Source: Pseudomonas sp. B33.4 (GTDB lineage: Bacteria > Pseudomonadota > Gammaproteobacteria > Pseudomonadales > Pseudomonadaceae). From it: 64,000 nt of DNA. Location of the stretch: assembly GCF_034555375.1 (NCBI RefSeq), contig NZ_CP140706.1:5385001-5449000 (forward strand). The letters are read 5' to 3'. Positions 62,123 to 64,000 of the stretch are shown one piece after another. The stretch's first letter is position 1, and the number at the start of each line of letters is the position of its first letter. Made by a program: the position numbers and the translations under genes. The notes under the pieces are model-generated. The model did not search any database, was not told the DNA's origin, and saw only the letters and a program-made list of their open reading frames with translations.

Positions 62123-62860
62123 TTACGGATACTGCTGAACCGTGCCCGGCTGCTGTTGCTGCTGACCACCATACTGCTGGCCCGGTATCGCCTTCAGGTT
62201 GACCTCGACCCGACGGTTTTGCGCCCGGCCATTCACATCGCCATTGCTGGCAATCGGGTTATCCGGACCGGCGCCACGGGCCGACAGGTTGGCACCGCTG
62301 ACACCTTGCGAGGTCAGGTAGGTCGCCACGCTCTGCGCACGACGCTGCGACAGGTCCATGTTGTGCTGGCGGCTGCCGGTGCTGTCGGTGTAGCCGACGA
62401 TTTCGATCTGGTTCTGGCTGAACTCTTTCAACGAGCCCGCGAGGTTGTTCAGCGGCTGGTAGAAGCTGGAGGCGATGTTCGCCGAATCGGTGGCGAACGT
62501 GATATTGCCTGGCATGATCAGCTTGATCTGGTCGCCCTGACGCTGCACTTCAACGCCAGTGTTGGCCATGCTCGCGCGCAGTTTCTTTTCTTGCTGGTCG
62601 GCGTAGTAACCGTAACCGGCAGCGGAAGCACCCACCACTGCGGCGCCGATCAAGGCACCCTTGCCGCGGTTGTTGTGGTCGATGGCAGCACCGGCGAGCG
62701 CACCGGCCAGAGCGCCGAGGCCGCCGTATTTGGCGGTTTTGCTCATGCCTTGCGAGCCGCTGTCAGCCTGGCCTTGATTGTCATACGGGTTAGGCGAGGC
62801 GCAGCCGGACAGCAAGGCCACGGCAGTAGCGACAATAATCAAACGACGCTTGGTGAACAT
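62123..62860 (-). CDS. OmpA-family lipoprotein with glycine zipper (YiaD-like)
   Basis: This 245-residue lipoprotein has the signal MFTKRRLIIVATAVALLSGC (lipobox LLSGC). A glycine-zipper membrane hairpin follows (YGGLGALAGALAGAAIDHNN, then GALIGAAVVGASAAGYGYYA). The C-terminal OmpA domain binds peptidoglycan: IEIVGYTDSTGSRQHNMDLS, SQRRAQSVATYLTSQGV, and NGRAQNRRVEVNL with the conserved Asp and Arg. It ends in a Gln-rich tail (QQYGGQQQQQPGTVQQYP). It probably links the outer membrane to peptidoglycan. The start ATG at 62858-62860 is the one that places the signal peptide. Confidence 0.92.
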   Translation of the reverse strand: MFTKRRLIIVATAVALLSGCASPNPYDNQGQADSGSQGMSKTAKYGGLGALAGALAGAAIDHNNRGKGALIGAAVVGASAAGYGYYADQQEKKLRASMANTGVEVQRQGDQIKLIMPGNITFATDSANIASSFYQPLNNLAGSLKEFSQNQIEIVGYTDSTGSRQHNMDLSQRRAQSVATYLTSQGVSGANLSARGAGPDNPIASNGDVNGRAQNRRVEVNLKAIPGQQYGGQQQQQPGTVQQYP

Positions 62861-62978
62861 GGAGAGCTCCTGGTTTTTCGCATTCTGTGGTGCAGCGGCC
62901 ACTGGGTTAAATGGACCTGCGCGGGCGTTGGATCATGACAATGCACAAAAATTCCGCCGGGCACTCGTGACAAAATAT

Positions 62979-63623
62979 TTAGGCACGTACAAACGGGTTT
63001 TCGCGCATCTCGTCACCCAGACGCGTATCCGGCCCATGCCCGGTCACCACTGTCGCGTCCTCGTCCAGCGTGTACAGCCGCTGCTTGATCGAACGCACGA
63101 TGGTCGCCTGATCGCCGCCCCACAAATCCGTGCGCCCTACGCCGCGACGAAACAACGTGTCGCCGGCAATCAACAGCTTAGCCTCGGAAAACCAAAAGCT
63201 CATGGAACCGGGTGTATGTCCCGGCGTATGCAGGGCCACGCCGCAACCACAGGCCAGTTCTTCATCATCGCTCAACCAGCGATCCGGTGACGGCACCGGT
63301 GTATACGGCACGCCGAACATCTGGCATTGCATTTCGAGGTTGTCCCAGAGGAATTGGTCTTCCTTGTGCAAATGCAGGGTCGCTCCGGTCTTCTCTTTCA
63401 TCTGGCCGGAAGCGAGGAAGTGATCGAGATGCGCGTGGGTGTGGATGATGCTGACGACTTTCAGGCCATGCGCATCGAGACGCGCCATGATCAGGTCAGG
63501 ATTGCCGCCCGGGTCGACGACAATGGCTTTCTTTGTGATCGGGTCGCCGATGATGGTGCAGTTGCACTGGAGCGGGCCGACGGGGAAGGTTTCGCGGATG
63601 AGCACTGGGCTTGTGACGGTCAT
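62979..63623 (-). CDS. Metallo-beta-lactamase-fold hydrolase (glyoxalase II-like)
   Basis: This 214-residue metal hydrolase has the binuclear metal motif IIHTHAHLDHFLASG, with further ligands in HTPGHTPGSMSFWF, AGDTLFRRGVGRTDLWGGD (Asp bridge) and VVTGHGPDTRLGDE (last His). Family members hydrolyse thioesters such as S-lactoylglutathione, or persulfides. The sequence is closer to the YcbL-type single-domain enzymes, which lack the C-terminal glutathione-binding domain of GloB. No neighbour indicates the substrate. Confidence 0.92.
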   Translation of the reverse strand: MTVTSPVLIRETFPVGPLQCNCTIIGDPITKKAIVVDPGGNPDLIMARLDAHGLKVVSIIHTHAHLDHFLASGQMKEKTGATLHLHKEDQFLWDNLEMQCQMFGVPYTPVPSPDRWLSDDEELACGCGVALHTPGHTPGSMSFWFSEAKLLIAGDTLFRRGVGRTDLWGGDQATIVRSIKQRLYTLDEDATVVTGHGPDTRLGDEMRENPFVRA

Positions 63624-63674
63624 GGGAAATCCTGGGCAGTGGCTCGAAACGGCCGATCCGCAATTTTACCGTCG

Positions 63675-64000
63675 CTAGATCATTAACCCCAGCTCTTTGG
63701 CCCGTGCCACTGCCTGCGTGCGTCGCTCAACACCCAACTTGCTGTTGATGTGGCTGGCGTGAGTTTTCACCGTGTGCAGTGAGATGAACAACTTTTCGCT
63801 GATTTCCTGATTCGAACAGCCTTGGGCGATCAGGCGCAGTACCGACAGTTCGCGGCTACTGAGTTGTTCGGTCACGCCACAATCCATAACAGGGCGAGGC
63901 GCCGCTGGCGGAACGTGTTCAAGCAACTGCTGTCCTGCCAGCGCGGGCGAATTCTGCAACTGCCCACGCAACCAGTCAGCGTGCCCTTTCACCAAGGCAT
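63675..64000 (-). CDS. LuxR/MalT-type transcriptional regulator, C-terminal end
   Basis: The last 108 or so residues of a larger regulator run off the right edge. The LuxR-type helix-turn-helix is LSSRELSVLRLIAQGCSNQE with ISEKLFISLHTVKTHASHIN and KLGVERRTQAVARAKELGL. The part before it (PALAGQQLLEHVPPAAPRPV) is the linker. The frame is open to the window end, so the start is outside. Members with this C-terminus in Pseudomonas are usually about 900-residue MalT-like ATPases with TPR repeats; the visible part cannot confirm that. Confidence 0.85.
   Translation of the reverse strand, partial: ALVKGHADWLRGQLQNSPALAGQQLLEHVPPAAPRPVMDCGVTEQLSSRELSVLRLIAQGCSNQEISEKLFISLHTVKTHASHINSKLGVERRTQAVARAKELGLMI

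Overview
The window is a stretch of chromosome from a fluorescent Pseudomonas, most likely the P. fluorescens group. The basis is protein-level resemblance to Pseudomonas families, high GC with GC-rich third positions, gene orders typical of the genus (mraZ to lpxC; rplM-rpsI-petABC-sspAB; rsmI/lpoA-yraN-diaA-dolP), and many dispersed palindromic repeats of the GCGAGCAGGCTCGCTCCCAC type. No phage, insertion sequence, CRISPR array, tRNA or rRNA gene was seen.

Layout. 1-3.5 kb: the minus-strand cytochrome bo3 quinol oxidase genes cyoA-cyoB-cyoC (cyoC runs off the left edge), preceded by a long non-coding stretch. 4.3-8.5 kb: dsbB, a secreted NTF2-like protein, and the divergent nitric-oxide module hmp/norR. 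The hmp/norR intergenic region has a sigma-54-like promoter and three GT-N7-AC sites. 8.9-14.7 kb: an accessory region with cheV, a GNAT acetyltransferase, a CxxCxxCC protein, an Aer-like PAS chemoreceptor and several small proteins. It ends in a DUF6124-type gene with an unusually structured 5' leader. 15-22.1 kb: a repeat-rich gap followed by an RND efflux operon (fusion protein and HAE1-type permease) joined to a heavy-metal-type two-component pair. 22.4-25.9 kb: a small exported protein, an OprD-family porin and a membrane diguanylate cyclase.

26-44 kb (minus strand): the complete division and cell-wall cluster mraZ-rsmH-ftsL-ftsI-murE-murF-mraY-murD-ftsW-murG-murC-ddlB-ftsQ-ftsA-ftsZ-lpxC. 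Most junctions overlap by 1-11 bases, which suggests translational coupling. A sigma-70 promoter and three 10-bp-spaced MraZ boxes lie in front. 44.3-49.2 kb: RNase P RNA, rsmI, and divergently lpoA-yraN-diaA-dolP, which couple peptidoglycan synthesis, replication timing and outer-membrane maintenance. 49.4-54.3 kb (minus): sspB, sspA, the cytochrome bc1 genes petC-petB-petA, and rpsI-rplM. 54.5-64 kb: an aldo/keto reductase, an acyl-CoA dehydrogenase divergent from a GlxA-type AraC regulator, zapE, a C-terminally extended trpS, an alpha/beta hydrolase, zapG, an OmpA-family lipoprotein, a metallo-beta-lactamase-fold hydrolase, and the 3' end of a LuxR/MalT-type regulator.

Most of the window is core genome. 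The least explained parts are the structured leader at 14724-14985, the roughly 180-bp inverted-repeat element present at three loci, the dispersed repeat at 15405-15665, and the pairing of a drug-type RND pump with a metal-type sensor system.
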